Shown: positions 8,806-18,804, numbered from the stretch's first letter. The stretch is DNA of 40,283 bases from Streptomyces phaeoluteigriseus (GCF_001896135.2 NZ_MPOH02000020.1:223400-263682), one strand, 5' to 3'. Notes: generated by a model from the letters alone, not told the origin. Numbers and translations are program-made.

Positions 8806-8845
8806 TAAGATCACCTCCTTCGGTCGACTTCTCGACCATGATCTT
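8806..8845 (+). promoter_or_regulatory. Protease promoter region with nested inverted repeats
   Basis: TAAGAT (8806-8811) fits a -10 element; no good -35 is seen. The outer arms AAGATCA (8807-8813) and TGATCTT (8839-8845) overlap it and enclose the inner repeat GGTCGA (8822-8827), loop CTTC, TCGACC (8832-8837). An operator or leader hairpin controlling the protease is plausible. The ribosome site GAGGGGGG lies near 8862. Confidence 0.4.
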
Positions 8846-8876
8846 CCTGAATTGCACATCCCGAGGGGGGACTTGA

Positions 8877-10651
8877 GTGGGTACAACCACGTCCGGGGGC
8901 GGACGGCACAGACGCCGGATACGCATCGCCCTGCCCGTCGTCGCGGCGGGTCTCGCCACCGCCGTGGCCGGCACACTGTTCATGTCGAGCGCGGAGGCCG
9001 CCGAGACCCCGCCGTCGCCCGCCCACAGCGGCCCGTCGGCCAAGGAACTGCAGAAGCGCCTCGCGTCCGCCGTCGCCGGTGACGACCTCCCCGGACAGAC
9101 CGCGAAGACGTCCCTGAGCGCGAGCCCCGCCACCACCGTGGACCCGAAGATCATCGGTGGGACGACGACGACCATCACCACCGCACCCTGGATGGCGCAG
9201 CTCTGGTACGGCGACGACCGGGGGACCGCCACCACCAGCGACGACATCGGCTTCTTCTGCGGCGGCGCGGTCATCGCGCGACGAAGATCCTCACCGCCGC
9301 CCACTGCGTCAAGGGCTACAACTGGCACGCCAACGGTGTCATCGTCACCGGCGCCACCCAGCTGGCCACCGACACCGACCTGTACGGCGGCACGGCCACG
9401 GGCGTCTGGCGCCAGTGGAACCACCCGTCGTACAGCGCGGCGACGATCGACAACGACATCGCCGTCCTCACCCTGCCGAACCCCGTCAGGGCCACGCCGA
9501 TCCGGATGACGACGGCCGCCGACACCGCCTCGTACAAGGCGGGGACGAACGCCAAGGTCTACGGCTGGGGGCGCACCACCTCCACCACCCAGGGCATCTC
9601 GACCACGCTCAAGACGGCCACGCTGCCGATCCAGTCCGACACCACCTGCACAAACTTCTACGGTGCCGACTTCGCCAAGGGCCACATGGTGTGCGCGGGC
9701 ACCCCCGCCAGCGGCAGCGACGAGGGCACCACCTCCGCCTGCAACGGCGACTCCGGCGGCCCGCTCGTGGTGAACGGCCGCATCGTCGGCGTCGTCTCCT
9801 GGGGCGTGAAGGACTGCGTGGAAAGCGGCGCGTACAGCGTCTTCAGCAAGGTCTCCACGTACGTCGGCACCGTCTATCCGCGCGTCGACGACACCAACCT
9901 CAACGGTGACAACTACGCCGACGTGTGGGTGCGCAACGCCGCCGACAAGACCGGCTACGAGCGCGACTCCAAGGGCACGTCGCTCGGTGCGCGCCAGTCC
10001 TGGGGCAACTGGAGCGGCTTCAACGTCGTCCTCCAGACCGACCTCGACCGGGACGGCTACCAGGACCTGCTGGTGCGCCGCGCCTCCGACGGCGATGTCT
10101 TCTGGAAGCACTACGTGCCCTCCAGCGGCACCTGGGCCACCAAGCTGATCGGCGACAACTGGAAGACCAGGCTCAGCATCGTGGCCCCCGGTGACGTCAC
10201 CGGCGACCACCTGCCCGACGTGGTCTCCGTCGACTCCGGCGGCGCGCTGTGGATCTACCCGGGCAAGGGCAACGGCTCCTTCGCCACCCACGTCAAGGCG
10301 GGCGTCGGCTGGAACTCGTTCAACTTCGTGCGCGGCCACGGCGACTTCAACGGCGACGGGCTGGCCGACCTGGTCGCCCGCAAGAAGACCGGCGGCGCCG
10401 TGTACCTGTACAAGGGCCGCGGCAACGGCACCTTCGCGGCCGGCCTCAAGGTCGCGACCTGGAGCAACACGACGTACAACGCCTTCGCCACCGTCGGCGA
10501 CGTCAACGGCGACGGCAAGGCCGATCTCCTGGCCCGCACCCCCGCCGGCACGCTCTACCTGTACCGGGGCAACGGGAGCACCGGGAATGTGATCTTTTCC
10601 GCACGGCTCTCGCTCGGAACGACGTTCAAGCAGTACGACATCTTCGCCTGA
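8877..10651 (+). CDS. Secreted trypsin-like serine protease with FG-GAP/VCBS repeats (one frameshift)
   Basis: This is a predicted extracellular S1-family endopeptidase. An Arg-rich N-terminus and hydrophobic segment ending ...SSAEA form a signal peptide (1-39), followed by a short propeptide and mature start IIGGTTTT. The catalytic triad is visible as TAAHC, DNDIAVL and GDSGGP. After about residue 340, repeats of the FG-GAP/VCBS type follow (DLDRDGYQDLL, GDVTGDHLPDVV, GDFNGDGLADLV, GDVNGDGKADLL), which form beta-propellers, bind calcium and probably mediate adhesion or stability. The frame opened at 8877 fails at 9279: GCGCGACG should read GCGCCGACG, placing TKILTAAHCVKGYN in frame. Repair gives 591 residues. 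The start is GTG with a strong upstream purine block. It is flanked by two terminators and is a stand-alone gene. From memory rho and the LCP gene are adjacent in S. coelicolor, so it may be an accessory insertion. Confidence 0.88.
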
Positions 10652-10697
10652 CCTCGCAGGTGAGCGGGGCGCTCCGGCGCTCCTTCACTCACGCTCC

Positions 10698-10724
10698 GTG
10701 CCCGGCCCGCTCCGGGCCGGGCAC
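10698..10724 (+). terminator. Terminator after the protease gene
   Basis: Perfect 11-bp arms GTGCCCGGCCC (10698-10708) and GGGCCGGGCAC (10714-10724) surround the loop GCTCC, 47 nt after the stop. It has no T-run. Confidence 0.7.
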
Positions 10725-10809
10725 AGAGCGTTGTGCGACCCTGTGCCGAGTTTCCCCGTCGGACCTGACGGAGGGACCATGGTGGGGTCGACACGGAACC
10801 GAGGAGCGC

Positions 10810-11964
10810 ATGTCCGCCGACAGCACGCCGGAGCCCGGCATACCGGGAGAGGCCGGCACACCGGATGAGCCCGGTACCGGTGGCCCGGGCCACCGGACCA
10901 CGGGCCGCCGCCGCAGGCCCCGGGCCAGGCGCAGGGGTCTGCTGATCGCGGCGTGGACCGCGGCGGGGGTGCTCGTCCTCGGCGGTTCCGGTCTCGGGTA
11001 CGTGTACTTCAAGCTCAACGGCAACCTCAAGAGCATCGACATCGACCAGGTCCTCGGCACCGACCGGCCCACGAAGACCGACAACGGCTCGGAGAACATC
11101 CTCGTCCTCGGCTCGGACACCCGCTCCGGCGCCAACAGGAGGCTCGGCGGCGGCAGCGACGACGGAAGCGCCCGCTCCGACACGGCGATGATCATCCACG
11201 TGTACGAGGGTCACAAGAAGGCCAGCGTCGTCTCGATCCCGCGGGACACCCTCATCGACCGTCCCGAGTGCACCGACGCCCAGGGCGGCACGCACGAAGC
11301 CGCGACCGGCGTGATGTTCAACTCGGCGTACACCACGGGCGGTGCGGCCTGCGCGGTCAAGACCGTCGAGGCCATCAGCGGGGTCCGTATGGACCACTAC
11401 CTGGAAGTCGACTTCTCCGGCTTCGAGAAGCTGATCGACGAGCTGGGCGGGGTCGACGTCACGACGACCGAGGACATCAAGGACCCCGAGAGCCACCTGG
11501 ACCTGAAGGCCGGCACGCACACGCTCGACGGCGAACAGGCCCTCGGACTGGTCCGCACCCGGCACGGCGTCGGCGACGGCTCCGACCTCGGCCGCATCCA
11601 GCTCCAGCAGGCCTTCATCAAGGCCCTGGTCGACCAGGTCAAGGACGTCGGCCTCTTCACCAGCGGCAAGAAGCTGTACGACCTCGCCGACACCGCCACC
11701 AAGGCCGTCACCACCGACTCCGGCCTCGGCTCCCTGAACTCCCTGATGTCCTTCGCCAACGGCCTCAAGGGCATCAGCGCGGACAACATGCACATGGTCA
11801 CCATGCCGGTGCGGTACGACCCCGCGGACGCCAACCGGGTCCTCGTCGAGAAGGCGAAGGCCCAGCAGGTCTGGACGGCCCTGAAGAACGACCTCCCGAT
11901 CCCGAAGTCCGCCACCGAGGGCAACGCCACGGGGGAGGCGGCGGGCGTCGTCTCCTCGTCCTGA
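10810..11964 (+). CDS. LCP (LytR-CpsA-Psr) family cell-wall glycopolymer ligase
   Basis: LCP enzymes move lipid-linked glycopolymers onto peptidoglycan outside the membrane. The 384-residue protein has a disordered Pro/Gly-rich cytoplasmic tail (1-31), an Arg-rich stop (33-42), one membrane segment (about 43-65), and an LCP domain (about 92-260) with NILVLGSDTRSG, SDTAMIIHV, VVSIPRDTLID, YLEVDFSGFEKLIDELGGVDV and the terminal QALGLVRTRHG...DLGRIQLQQAF block, holding the expected Asp and Arg residues. A short C-terminal region follows. ATG 10810 follows GAGGAGCGC directly, with little space, so a close ribosome site decides the start. WecA, a candidate supplier of lipid-linked sugar, lies further downstream. 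Confidence 0.92.
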   Translation: MSADSTPEPGIPGEAGTPDEPGTGGPGHRTTGRRRRPRARRRGLLIAAWTAAGVLVLGGSGLGYVYFKLNGNLKSIDIDQVLGTDRPTKTDNGSENILVLGSDTRSGANRRLGGGSDDGSARSDTAMIIHVYEGHKKASVVSIPRDTLIDRPECTDAQGGTHEAATGVMFNSAYTTGGAACAVKTVEAISGVRMDHYLEVDFSGFEKLIDELGGVDVTTTEDIKDPESHLDLKAGTHTLDGEQALGLVRTRHGVGDGSDLGRIQLQQAFIKALVDQVKDVGLFTSGKKLYDLADTATKAVTTDSGLGSLNSLMSFANGLKGISADNMHMVTMPVRYDPADANRVLVEKAKAQQVWTALKNDLPIPKSATEGNATGEAAGVVSSS

Positions 11965-12192
11965 CCGCCGACCGGCCGCCGGGAGTCCGCCACGGCCTCC
12001 TGACCGCCGAAGGCCGCCGAAGGCCGTCGCGAGCCCGCCGCGTGGCCCGCCGGACCCACCGGGAATAGATCGCCCCGCCCCCCGGTTTTGGGGGATGCGG
12101 CCAGTGCTGGCAGACTGGTACGTCGGCTCCGGTTCACGCTTCCGCATCCCGCGGACTGCGACCCGGCGCCCTCCCGAAACCTAGGAGACACC
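11965..12192 (+). other. Gap between the LCP gene and rpmE
   Basis: This 228-nt stretch has no supportable gene. A short hairpin-like run of six C (12078-12083), loop GGTTTT and five G (12090-12094) may terminate the LCP transcript weakly. The rpmE promoter should lie between this and 12180, but I cannot assign -35 and -10 hexamers with confidence. Confidence 0.3.
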
Positions 12193-12414
12193 TTGAAGCG
12201 CGACATCCACCCCGAGTACGTCGAGACGCAGGTCAGCTGCACCTGTGGCGCGTCGTTCACCACCCGCAGCACCATCGAGTCCGGCGCGATCCGTGCCGAC
12301 GTGTGCTCCGAGTGCCACCCGTTCTACACGGGCAAGCAGAAGATCCTCGACACCGGTGGCCGTGTGGCCCGCTTCGAGGCCCGCTTCGGCAAGGCCGCCG
12401 GCTCCACGAAGTAG
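12193..12414 (+). CDS. rpmE: Ribosomal protein bL31 (zinc-binding form)
   Basis: bL31 sits at the ribosomal subunit interface. The 73-residue protein begins MKRDIHPEYVETQVSC and retains the zinc-binding cysteines in CTCGAS and CSECHPF, so it is the C+ (zinc) form rather than the zinc-independent paralogue induced by zinc starvation. The start is TTG at 12193, supported by TAGGAGA just upstream and by exact agreement with the bL31 N-terminus; in-frame sequence further upstream has no bL31 homology. It is followed by a strong terminator before prfA. Confidence 0.95.
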   Translation: MKRDIHPEYVETQVSCTCGASFTTRSTIESGAIRADVCSECHPFYTGKQKILDTGGRVARFEARFGKAAGSTK

Positions 12415-12426
12415 CGAGCCCCATTC

Positions 12427-12479
12427 CGCCGGTCCACGGCCGTGCCCCGTCCGGGGTGCGCGCCGGGACCGGCGTTTTT
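12427..12479 (+). terminator. Intrinsic terminator after rpmE
   Basis: Perfect 9-bp arms CGCCGGTCC (12427-12435) and GGACCGGCG (12466-12474) are followed by TTTTT (12475-12479). An inner stem CCCCG-TC-CGGGG (12445-12456) stacks inside. It is one of the few stems in the window with a true T-run. Confidence 0.85.
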
Positions 12480-12522
12480 GGTCGCCTGCCTTCCCTTTCC
12501 TTCGCAGTATCAGGAGCCAGAG

Positions 12523-13599
<1,077 letters not shown>

Positions 13600-13638
13600 G
13601 GCACGTACGCACGACCGAGGACGACACGGAGGACTTGC

Positions 13639-14520
13639 GTGCAGCGATCATTTGGGGGACGTTCCCCGAGCCCCCGCAGTCTGCTGCTCGCTGAGGTAGC
13701 TCAGGCCACCCAGCGGCTGGCCGACGCCGGCGTGCCCTCGCCGCGCAACGACGCGGAGGAACTCGCCGCGTTCGTGCACGGCGTGAAGCGGGGCGAACTC
13801 CACTCCGTGCGGGACTCCGACTTCGACGCCCGCTACTGGGAGGTCATCGCGCGCCGCGAGCAGCGCGAGCCGCTCCAGCACATCACCGGGCACGCCTACT
13901 TCCGGTACCTGGAGCTCCAGGTCGGGCCCGGCGTCTTCGTGCCGCGCCCGGAGACCGAGTCGGTGGTCGGCTGGGCGATAGACGCCGTACGCGCCATGGA
14001 CGTGGTCGAGCCGCTGATCGTCGACCTGTGCACCGGCTCCGGCGCCATCGCGCTCGCCCTCGCCCAGGAGGTCCCGCGCTCGCGCGTGCACGCCGTGGAG
14101 CTGTCCGAGGACGCCCTGGTGTGGACCCGCAAGAACATGGAGGGGTCCAGGGTCGACCTGCGTCAGGGCAACGCCCTGGACGCCTTCCCGGACCTCGACG
14201 GCCAGGTCGACCTGGTCGTCTCCAACCCGCCGTACATCCCCCTCACCGAGTGGGAGTACGTCGCCCCCGAGGCCCGCGACTACGACCCCCAGCTCGCCCT
14301 GTTCTCCGGTGAGGACGGCCTCGACCTGATCAGGGGCATCGAGCGCACCGCCCACCGCCTGCTGCGGCCCGGCGGTGTCGTCGTCATCGAGCACGCCGAC
14401 ACCCAGGGCGGCCAGGTGCCGTGGATCTTCACCGAGGAGCGTGGCTGGGCCGACGCGGCCGACCACCCCGACCTCAACAACCGGCCGCGCTTCGCCACCG
14501 CCCGCAAGGCGCTGCCGTGA
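13639..14520 (+). CDS. prmC: Protein-(glutamine-N5) methyltransferase of release factors
   Basis: PrmC methylates the glutamine of the GGQ motif in RF1 and RF2 using S-adenosylmethionine. The 293-residue protein has an N-terminal helical domain that contacts the release factor (1-90, with ARREQREPLQHITGHAYF), VPRPETE, the SAM-binding DLCTGSGAIALALA (near 132-145), and the catalytic NPPY starting at residue 196. The start is GTG at 13639 after GGAGGAC. It lies directly after its substrate gene prfA, the classic prfA-prmC pair. Confidence 0.96.
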   Translation: MQRSFGGRSPSPRSLLLAEVAQATQRLADAGVPSPRNDAEELAAFVHGVKRGELHSVRDSDFDARYWEVIARREQREPLQHITGHAYFRYLELQVGPGVFVPRPETESVVGWAIDAVRAMDVVEPLIVDLCTGSGAIALALAQEVPRSRVHAVELSEDALVWTRKNMEGSRVDLRQGNALDAFPDLDGQVDLVVSNPPYIPLTEWEYVAPEARDYDPQLALFSGEDGLDLIRGIERTAHRLLRPGGVVVIEHADTQGGQVPWIFTEERGWADAADHPDLNNRPRFATARKALP

Positions 14521-14572
14521 CCTTCCCACCGATCACATCCGCGCAGTACGTGCACGAGGAGGCCCGCTAGAC

Positions 14573-15220
14573 ATGGCACGGCGATACGACACCAATGACG
14601 TGACCGACCGCGTGACGGGTCTGCGCGAGGCCGCGTCCGCCGTCCGCCGTGGCGAGCTGGTCGTCCTGCCGACCGACACCGTGTACGGCATCGGTGCCGA
14701 CGCCTTCTCCAAGGAGGCCGTCGGTGATCTCCTGGAGGCCAAGGGCCGGGGCCGCAACATGCCCACGCCCGTCCTCATCGGCTCCCCGAACACGCTGCAC
14801 GGCCTCGTCACGGACTTCTCCGAGCTGGCCTGGGAGCTGGTCGACGCGTTCTGGCCGGGCGCGCTCACGCTCGTCGCCAAGCACCAGCCGTCCCTCCAGT
14901 GGGACCTGGGGGACACCCGTGGCACCGTCGCCGTCCGCATGCCGCTGCACCCGGTCGCCATCGAGCTGCTGACCGAGGTCGGCCCGATGGCGGTCTCCTC
15001 CGCCAACCTCACCGGCCACCCGTCGCCGGAGAACTGCGACTACGCCCAGGAGATGCTCGGCGACTCCGTCTCCGTCTACCTGGACGGCGGCCCCACCCCG
15101 GGCAACGTCCCGTCGTCGATCGTCGACGTCAGCCGTGAGGTGCCCCTGCTGCTGCGCGCGGGCGCGATCTCGGAGGAAGAGCTGCGCAAGGTCGTACCCG
15201 ACCTCGAGGTGGCGAATTGA
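14573..15220 (+). CDS. L-threonylcarbamoyladenylate synthase (Sua5/YwlC/TsaC family)
   Basis: This enzyme makes threonylcarbamoyl-AMP from threonine, bicarbonate and ATP, the first step of the t6A37 modification of ANN-decoding tRNAs. The 215-residue YrdC-type domain shows LVVLPTDTVYGIGADAF, the basic KGRGRNMPTPVLIG, FWPGALTLV, VAVRMPLHPVAIELL, MAVSSANLTGHPSP, and PSSIVDVS at the end. It is the short single-domain TsaC-like form without the C-terminal Sua5 domain. ATG 14573 follows GAGGAGG. The downstream phosphatase-like gene overlaps its stop by 4 nt (TTGA), so the two are translationally coupled. Confidence 0.93.
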   Translation: MARRYDTNDVTDRVTGLREAASAVRRGELVVLPTDTVYGIGADAFSKEAVGDLLEAKGRGRNMPTPVLIGSPNTLHGLVTDFSELAWELVDAFWPGALTLVAKHQPSLQWDLGDTRGTVAVRMPLHPVAIELLTEVGPMAVSSANLTGHPSPENCDYAQEMLGDSVSVYLDGGPTPGNVPSSIVDVSREVPLLLRAGAISEEELRKVVPDLEVAN

Positions 15221-15894
15221 CAGCCCCTGACGCGGGGCGTGGCATAGGCACCGGGGAACGTGCCGCGGAACAGACGACGACGTTCGGGTTTCCGCGCGAC
15301 ACCTTTCGCATCCTCCACGTCAGCACCGGCAACGTCTGCCGCTCGCCGATCACCGAGCGGCTGACCCGGCATTTCGTGTCGCAGCGGCTCGGGGTGCTCG
15401 GCGGCGGGCTGATCGTGGAGAGCGCGGGCACCTGGGGTCATGAGGGCGCGCCGATGGAGGCCAACGCGGAGGCCGTGCTGGCCGACTTCGGCGCGGACGC
15501 CTCCGGCTTCACCGGCCGCGAGCTGCTCGACGAGCACGTCATCATGGCCGACCTGGTGCTGACGGCCACCCGTGACCACCGCGCCCAGGTCATCTCCATG
15601 GGTCATTCGGCGGGCCTGCGCACCTTCACGCTGAAGGAGTTCACCCGCCTCGTCAACGCGATCGACCCGGCCACCCTCCCCCCGCTGGAGGAGGGCGTGG
15701 TGATGCGCGCCCGCGCCCTGGTCCGCGCGGCCGCCGCCCTCCGCGGCTGGCTCCTGGCCCCCACGGCGGAGGCGGACGAGGTCTACGACCCGTACGGGGC
15801 ACCGCTGCCCTTCTTCCGCTCCATCGGCGACGAGATACACCAGGCCCTCGACCCCGTGGTCACGGCACTGACGGGGGTTCGGGCGCGCGCTTGA
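15217..15894 (+). CDS. Low-molecular-weight protein tyrosine phosphatase-like protein lacking the P-loop cysteine
   Basis: The 225-residue product has the LMW-PTP fold, normally a secreted or cytosolic phosphotyrosine or arsenate-reductase-type enzyme. Its P-loop reads STGNVCRS (residues 36-43) where active enzymes have CxGNxCRS, so the nucleophilic cysteine is serine 36. Cys41, Arg42 and the general-acid loop YDPYG (Asp191) remain. It could be catalytically dead, bind phosphoproteins, or use another chemistry. It also has an N-terminal extension of about 30 residues and an unusually long insert between the P-loop and the acid loop (DLVLTATRDHRAQVI is typical; LPPLEEGVVMRARALVRAAAA is not). 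The TTG start overlaps the Sua5 stop. From memory the same P-loop appears in other Streptomyces, which would argue against a sequencing error. Confidence 0.8.
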   Translation: MTAPDAGRGIGTGERAAEQTTTFGFPRDTFRILHVSTGNVCRSPITERLTRHFVSQRLGVLGGGLIVESAGTWGHEGAPMEANAEAVLADFGADASGFTGRELLDEHVIMADLVLTATRDHRAQVISMGHSAGLRTFTLKEFTRLVNAIDPATLPPLEEGVVMRARALVRAAAALRGWLLAPTAEADEVYDPYGAPLPFFRSIGDEIHQALDPVVTALTGVRARA

Positions 15895-16076
15895 GGCGGG
15901 CTGTCGGGGACGCGTCGCGTCGGCCGGCCCGTGCGGCTCGATGCCTGGGGTGGAGCAGGGGGTTCTGGCGTCGGCCCGGGGCCGGACGGGGGTGCTCCTC
16001 GGGGTGTAGGCGGGCGGCTGGAGCGGCGTCGGCCTACATTGGACGTACGTCACCGTCGACGCCCCCGGAGTCCACC
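15895..16076 (+). promoter_or_regulatory. glyA promoter region with a 10-bp palindrome
   Basis: TACATT (16035-16040) fits a -10 and is followed after one base by the perfect palindrome GACGTACGTC (16042-16051), a possible operator at the transcription start. The 182-nt gap indicates that glyA is transcribed independently of the phosphatase-like gene. Confidence 0.35.
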
Positions 16077-17315
16077 ATGCCGGTCACCCATGCCATCGAG
16101 GCCGACGTCCTGCGTCGACAGGACCCCGCGCTCGCCGAGATCCTGCTCGGGGAGCGTGAGCGGCAGGCGTCGACGCTCCAGCTGATCGCCGCCGAGAACT
16201 TCACCTCGCCCGCCGTGCTGGCCGCGCTCGGCTCGCCGCTGGCCAACAAGTACGCCGAGGGCTATCCGGGCGCCCGTCACCACGGCGGCTGCGAGGTCGT
16301 GGACGTGGCCGAGCGCCTCGCCGTGGAGCGGGCCAAGGCGCTGTTCGGGGCCGATCACGCCAATGTGCAGTCGCATTCGGGGTCGTCGGCCGTGCTGGCC
16401 GCGTACGCCGCGCTGCTGCGCCCCGGCGACACCGTCCTCGCCCTCGGCCTGCCCTACGGCGGCCACCTCACGCACGGATCGCCGGCGAACTTCTCCGGCC
16501 GCTGGTTCGACTTCGTGCCGTACGGCGTGGACGCGGAGACCGGGCTCATCGACCACGACCAGGTGCGCGCACTGGCCCGCAGCCACCGCCCCAAGGCGAT
16601 CGTCTGCGGCTCCATCGCCTACCCCCGGCACATCGACTACGCCTTCTTCCGCGAGGTGGCCGACGAGGTCGGCGCCTATCTGATCGCCGACGCCGCCCAT
16701 CCGATGGGCCTGGTCGCCGGGGGAGCGGCGCCGAATCCGGTGCCGTACGCCGATGTCGTCTGCGCGACCACGCACAAGGTGCTGCGCGGGCCGCGCGGCG
16801 GGATGATCCTGTGCGGCGCCGAGCTGGCCGAGCGGGTGGACCGGGCGGTCTTCCCCTTCACGCAGGGCGGCGCGCAGATGAACACCATCGCCGCGAAGGC
16901 GGTCGCGTTCGGCGAGGCGGCAACACCGGCGTTCACCGTGTACGCCCATCAGGTGGTCGCCAACGCGAGGGTTCTGGCGGCCCGGCTGGAGGCGGAGGGG
17001 ATGGCCGTCACGACCGGCGGCACGGACACCCACCTCATCACCGCCGATCCGGCGCCCCTGGGTGTCGACGGACGCATGGCCCGCGGCCGGCTCGCGGCGG
17101 CCGGCCTGGTGCTCGACTGCTGCGCGCTGCCGCACGCCGACCTCCGCGGTCTGCGCCTGGGCACGGCGGCGGTGACCACGCAGGGCATGGGGGAGACGGA
17201 GATGGCGCGGATCGCGAAGCTGATGGCGGGCGTGCTGCGGGGCGAGGCCGAGGGCCGGCAGGTGCGTGAGGAGGTGCGGGACCTCGCCGGGGGATTTCCG
17301 CCGTATCCCGGTTGA
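16077..17315 (+). CDS. glyA: Serine hydroxymethyltransferase
   Basis: SHMT interconverts serine plus tetrahydrofolate with glycine plus 5,10-methylene-tetrahydrofolate. The 412-residue protein shows LQLIAAENFTSPAVL, the tyrosine motif NKYAEGYPGARHHGG, HSGSSAVLAAYAAL, DAAHPMGLVAGG and TTHKVLRGPRGG with the PLP lysine at residue 234. Canonical enzymes usually have TTHKTLRGPRGG and a longer active-site HLTHG region; HLTHGSPANFSGRWFDFVPYGVD is close to that. Streptomyces usually has another SHMT near the glycine cleavage genes, so this may be a second isozyme. ATG 16077 follows CCCGGAG and gives the expected N-terminus. Confidence 0.92.
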   Translation: MPVTHAIEADVLRRQDPALAEILLGERERQASTLQLIAAENFTSPAVLAALGSPLANKYAEGYPGARHHGGCEVVDVAERLAVERAKALFGADHANVQSHSGSSAVLAAYAALLRPGDTVLALGLPYGGHLTHGSPANFSGRWFDFVPYGVDAETGLIDHDQVRALARSHRPKAIVCGSIAYPRHIDYAFFREVADEVGAYLIADAAHPMGLVAGGAAPNPVPYADVVCATTHKVLRGPRGGMILCGAELAERVDRAVFPFTQGGAQMNTIAAKAVAFGEAATPAFTVYAHQVVANARVLAARLEAEGMAVTTGGTDTHLITADPAPLGVDGRMARGRLAAAGLVLDCCALPHADLRGLRLGTAAVTTQGMGETEMARIAKLMAGVLRGEAEGRQVREEVRDLAGGFPPYPG

Positions 17316-17400
17316 ATCAGGGGGAGGCGCTCTCCCGTGCACAGCCACACATGCAACCATCGTCGCTACCCGGAAGTCCTCACCCTTATGCGCGCCTCGC

Positions 17401-17406
17401 TAGGGT
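17401..17406 (+). promoter_or_regulatory. Possible -10 element of wecA
   Basis: TAGGGT fits TANNNT and would give a leader of about 30 nt before the GTG at 17446. No clear -35 is present. Confidence 0.3.
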
Positions 17407-17445
17407 GTGGGGCTCAGATGGCCAGCGAGACCTGTGGGGAAGCCC

Positions 17446-18804
17446 GTGCGTGAATACCTGCTGACGCTCTGCGTCACGGCCGCGGTGACGTATCTGCTGA
17501 CAGGGCCGGTACGGAAGTTCGCGATCGCGGCAGGGGCGATGCCGGAGATCAGAGCGCGTGACGTGCACCGGGAGCCCACTCCGCGGCTCGGCGGGATCGC
17601 GATGTTCTTCGGGCTCTGCGCGGGCCTGCTGGTCGCGGACCACCTGACCAACCTCAACCAGGTCTTCGAGAAGTCGAACGAACCGCGCGCGCTGCTCTCC
17701 GGGGCGGCGGTGATCTGGCTGATCGGCGTCCTGGACGACAAGTTCGAGATCGACGCCCTGATCAAGCTGGGCGCGCAGATGATCGCCGCGGGCGTGATGG
17801 TGATGCAGGGTCTGACGATCCTGTGGCTGCCGATCCCGAGCGTCGGCACGGTCGCGCTGACCCAGTGGCAGGGCACCCTGCTGACGGTGGCGCTGGTCGT
17901 GATCACCATCAACGCGGTCAACTTCGTGGACGGCCTCGACGGCCTCGCCGCGGGCATGGTGTGCATCGCCGCCGCCGCGTTCTTCATGTACGCCTACCGC
18001 ATCTGGTACTCGTACGGCATCGAGGCGGCGGCCCCCGCCACACTGTTCGCGGCGATCCTGATGGGCATGTGCGTGGGCTTCCTGCCGCACAACATGCACC
18101 CGGCGCGGATCTTCATGGGCGACTCCGGCTCGATGCTGATCGGACTGGTGCTCGCCGCGGGCGCGATCTCCATCACCGGGCAGGTCGACCCGGACAACCT
18201 GTTCGGGGGGTCCGAGCGCAGCACCGTGCACGGGATGGTGCCGATCTACATCCCGCTGCTGATGCCGCTGACGATCATCGCGATCCCGGCCGCCGACCTG
18301 ATCCTCGCCATCGTGCGCCGCACCTGGCGCGGTCAGTCGCCGTTCGCCGCCGACCGCGGGCATCTGCACCACCGGCTCCTGGAGGTCGGCCACTCGCACA
18401 GCCGCGCGGTGCTGATCATGTACTTCTGGTCCGCGCTGATCGCCTTCGGCGCGCTCGCCTACTCGGTCAACTCGGCGTCCATGTGGATCGTCCTCGGTGT
18501 GGTGCTCCTGAGCGCGATCGGGCTCCTGCTGCTCCTGCTGCCGCGCTTCACCCCGCGCGCCCCGCGCTGGGCCGAGTCCTTCGTGCCGCCGCGCTACCGG
18601 CGCCGCAAGGTCCTGCCGGAGTCGGCACCGAACCCGGCGACGGAGTCGGAGTCGGGGGCGTCGGGGGAGTCGGAGGAGGACTCCCCGGGCGGTTCGGGCG
18701 GTGTCCAGGACGAGGAACCGGAGCACCGTACTCCGGTGGTCGTGGGCGTCTCGGGAGTCAACGGGGCGACCGCCGTGGGGCCTCGATCGCGCAGCGCAAG
18801 GTAA
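17446..18804 (+). CDS. wecA: Undecaprenyl-phosphate sugar-1-phosphate transferase (WecA/TagO/Rfe type)
   Basis: This polytopic membrane enzyme transfers a sugar-1-phosphate, most likely GlcNAc-1-P, to a polyprenyl phosphate, starting cell-wall glycopolymer synthesis. The 452-residue protein has about ten or eleven membrane segments and the family motifs: an early DVHREPTPRLGGIAMF, LDDKFEID, the catalytic NAVNFVDGLDGLAAG, FMGDSGSMLIG and the cytoplasmic HLHHRL that separates WecA from MraY. A disordered Glu/Ser/Gly tail of about 70 residues follows. GTG 17446 follows GTGGGGA; in-frame GTG or ATG codons upstream fall in the promoter. Its position next to atpI is, from memory, conserved in actinobacteria. 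Confidence 0.92.
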   Translation: MREYLLTLCVTAAVTYLLTGPVRKFAIAAGAMPEIRARDVHREPTPRLGGIAMFFGLCAGLLVADHLTNLNQVFEKSNEPRALLSGAAVIWLIGVLDDKFEIDALIKLGAQMIAAGVMVMQGLTILWLPIPSVGTVALTQWQGTLLTVALVVITINAVNFVDGLDGLAAGMVCIAAAAFFMYAYRIWYSYGIEAAAPATLFAAILMGMCVGFLPHNMHPARIFMGDSGSMLIGLVLAAGAISITGQVDPDNLFGGSERSTVHGMVPIYIPLLMPLTIIAIPAADLILAIVRRTWRGQSPFAADRGHLHHRLLEVGHSHSRAVLIMYFWSALIAFGALAYSVNSASMWIVLGVVLLSAIGLLLLLLPRFTPRAPRWAESFVPPRYRRRKVLPESAPNPATESESGASGESEEDSPGGSGGVQDEEPEHRTPVVVGVSGVNGATAVGPRSRSAR

